A stretch of DNA of 6,068 bases from an uncultured Acidobacteriota bacterium (GTDB lineage Bacteria; Acidobacteriota; Blastocatellia; Pyrinomonadales; Pyrinomonadaceae), in NCBI GenBank assembly GCA_946480545.1, contig CAMLKY010000145.1, positions 1 to 6,068 of the forward strand, written 5' to 3'. The position numbers and the translations under genes are program-made. The notes below the pieces were generated by a model. The model was not told where the DNA came from. It worked only from the letters and a program-made list of their open reading frames with translations, and made no database searches. Below, in pieces: positions 5,116 through 6,068 of the stretch (its first letter is position 1; every line of letters starts with the position of its first letter).

Positions 5116-5921
5116 TTACTTTCCTCTTTTATCTTGTGGATTCGATTGAGCTCGGGATTTTCGATCGTCTGCGACCGGCCCGAAGCCCAGCGAATCACGA
5201 TTCTATCAACTTTATCCGCTCGCCCGAAACCGAAATGAATACGGCGATCATTCTGCGCGCAGAAGCCGATGCCGCCGTGGACTTCCTTGATCTGCTCCTG
5301 GCCGTTCCAAAATGCCGTGACTTGCGTACTGATCGCACTCCGATTGCTCGCCGAACCTTCAAGCTCGAGCGTGATCCACTTGTGATCCGGCACGACCGTA
5401 TTCCTGTAGATGAGAAGTGGAGCTTTCTGATGGGCGACGATGACGTCCATCACGCCGCGATTCCAGAGATCGGCGACCGCGACACCGCGGCCATCGAACG
5501 TCTCGACAACGCCGACCGTCTGTGCGACCTCGTTAAAACGGCCGGCACCATCGTTGACCCAGACGCGTTTTGTTTGATAGCCCGAGAGGCTGCGATTGTT
5601 CATCGGCGCCCAGTTTTTTGCATCACCGATGATGGTGTTGTTGCCGACCGTGACTTTCGAGAAGTCGTACCAGTAGTTCGAGCCGGGCTCGAGCGAGACG
5701 TAACCATTCGTGAGAAACAGATCCAGATGCCCGTCGTTGTTAAGATCGGCGAATTGCGCCCCCCAGCTCCACCCGCCAAGCTCGACATTGTAGGCCGAAG
5801 CGACGTTGTCGAACTTTATTTCATCGCCGCCGGTCCCCTGTCGCGGCATCCAGAGGTTGTTTCCCTGAAGGAGAATGCCCTCTTCCGAGATGTTGGAAAC
5901 GTAGATGCTCTGATCGCGTCT
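5112..5921 (-). CDS. CRTAC1 / ASPIC-UnbV domain protein, C-terminal part only (5' truncated)
   Basis: Only the C-terminal part is present. Numbering from the Met codon at 5849, residues 35-43 (DLNNDGHLD) form a calcium-binding FG-GAP-type loop. A degenerate second one lies at 127-135, where WNRG replaces the usual Asx-rich loop. Residues about 173-229 form the ASPIC/UnbV domain, from ISTQVTAFWNG through HFGFGRADKVDRIVIRWASG. The frame stays open upstream of 5849 with family-like residues (IYVSNISEEGILLQGNNLW), so that Met is not the true start. Family resemblance stops near 5910 and a stop codon lies at 5922-5924. Full-length members usually have several hundred more residues and a signal peptide, so the N-terminal half and promoter are missing. 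Such proteins are expected outside the cytoplasm as beta-propellers. The gene overlaps the UnbU-like gene by 4 bases. Domain call firm; function unknown. Confidence 0.88.
   Translation of the reverse strand, partial: RRDQSIYVSNISEEGILLQGNNLWMPRQGTGGDEIKFDNVASAYNVELGGWSWGAQFADLNNDGHLDLFLTNGYVSLEPGSNYWYDFSKVTVGNNTIIGDAKNWAPMNNRSLSGYQTKRVWVNDGAGRFNEVAQTVGVVETFDGRGVAVADLWNRGVMDVIVAHQKAPLLIYRNTVVPDHKWITLELEGSASNRSAISTQVTAFWNGQEQIKEVHGGIGFCAQNDRRIHFGFGRADKVDRIVIRWASGRSQTIENPELNRIHKIKEESK
5122..5127 (-). promoter_or_regulatory. Ribosome binding site deciding the GTG start of the UnbU-like gene
   Basis: AGAGGA on the minus strand lies inside the last codons of the UnbV-type gene, 6 bases before the GTG at 5115. 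Together with the 4-base GTGA stop/start overlap it supports the GTG start and translational coupling. Confidence 0.65.
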
Positions 5922-5930
5922 TTACGCTGG
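5901..5930. other. Abrupt sequence junction (chimera or rearrangement breakpoint)
   Basis: To the left the minus strand reads as an UnbV-family protein. To the right that frame hits a stop at 5922-5924, and coding character switches to the plus strand with much higher GC at third positions. No repeat or insertion-sequence end is visible at the switch. The change of strand, composition and protein family within about 20 bases marks a junction between unrelated sequences. Confidence 0.6.
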
Positions 5931-6068
5931 TTTACAATCTTAACGACCCGATGTTCGTCTATCGCCGTTATCCGGGCGTTGAGGGCTCGGCCTACCTCGT
6001 GGGCGGCCTGTTCGTCGTGCCGGTGGCGGCGCTGTGGTCGCTCGCCGAGCGCTCGCGGCCGAGCACGC
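5912..6068 (+). CDS. Fragment of an unidentified membrane protein, open at both ends
   Basis: The plus-strand frame with ATG at 5951 runs open to the window edge. It reads DRVFTLVYNLNDPMFVYRRY, then PGVEGSA, then a hydrophobic segment (YLVGGLFVVPVAALWSL) and a basic stretch (AERSRPST), which looks like the C-terminal half of a small membrane protein. From the ATG, 35 of 39 codons end in G or C, well above the neighbouring genes. The VYNLNDP stretch followed by a membrane helix faintly recalls DUF3592-type proteins, but this is weak. No start codon with a ribosome binding site is seen; the frame simply emerges from the junction, so its 5' part is absent. The opposite strand gives Arg- and Pro-rich shadow frames, supporting plus as the coding strand. 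Confidence 0.45.

Noticed and set aside
5112..5849. Taking the Met codon at 5849 as the true start of the UnbV-type gene
   Set aside because: Family-like residues continue upstream in frame to about 5907, and a start there would cut the propeller in half; the gene is truncated rather than short.

Overview
The window looks like chromosomal DNA from a Gram-negative, medium-GC environmental bacterium. An acidobacterium of the Blastocatellia/Pyrinomonadales type is my best guess. The guess rests on the CRTAC1 (ASPIC/UnbV) plus UnbU-like gene pair, the M50 and YpfJ-type metallopeptidases, and several intergenic palindromes of a kind I associate with such genomes. It is an inference from gene content; no database search was possible.

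Layout from left to right. Bases 1-130 hold a cluster of short palindromes. Bases 247-1254 (minus) encode a multi-pass M50 site-2-protease-like membrane zinc protease. Upstream of it on the same strand is an HU/IHF-type DNA-binding protein (1332-1610, minus), with a clear sigma-70 promoter, a strong Shine-Dalgarno and a hairpin plus T-tract at its end. A 340-base gene-free stretch then carries divergent promoters. Next comes a YpfJ-like neutral zinc metallopeptidase (1965-2795, plus). It converges on an unrecognised 176-residue helical protein (2894-3424, minus), with a long AT-rich inverted repeat between them. Riboflavin synthase (ribE, 3563-4159, plus) follows, read from a near-consensus promoter. 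It converges, across a second long GC-rich inverted repeat, on a two-gene minus-strand operon. In that operon a CRTAC1/UnbV-type protein (C-terminal part only, 5112 to about 5910) overlaps by 4 bases an NqrB/RnfD-related membrane protein resembling enediyne-cassette UnbU (4252-5115).

The right edge is abnormal. The UnbV reading frame loses family-like sequence near 5910 and meets a stop at 5922-5924. The remaining ~150 bases read instead as a GC-rich plus-strand open frame with a membrane segment. This is either a genomic rearrangement or, more likely, an assembly chimera at a contig end.

Most genes are independent housekeeping or envelope functions: nucleoid protein, proteolysis and riboflavin synthesis. 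The only clearly coupled pair is UnbV-UnbU. It is also the most interesting biology here: an uncharacterised secreted beta-propeller-like protein paired with a flavin-transporter/redox-like membrane subunit. ribE sits next to it but is convergent and not co-transcribed, so I draw no functional link from position alone.
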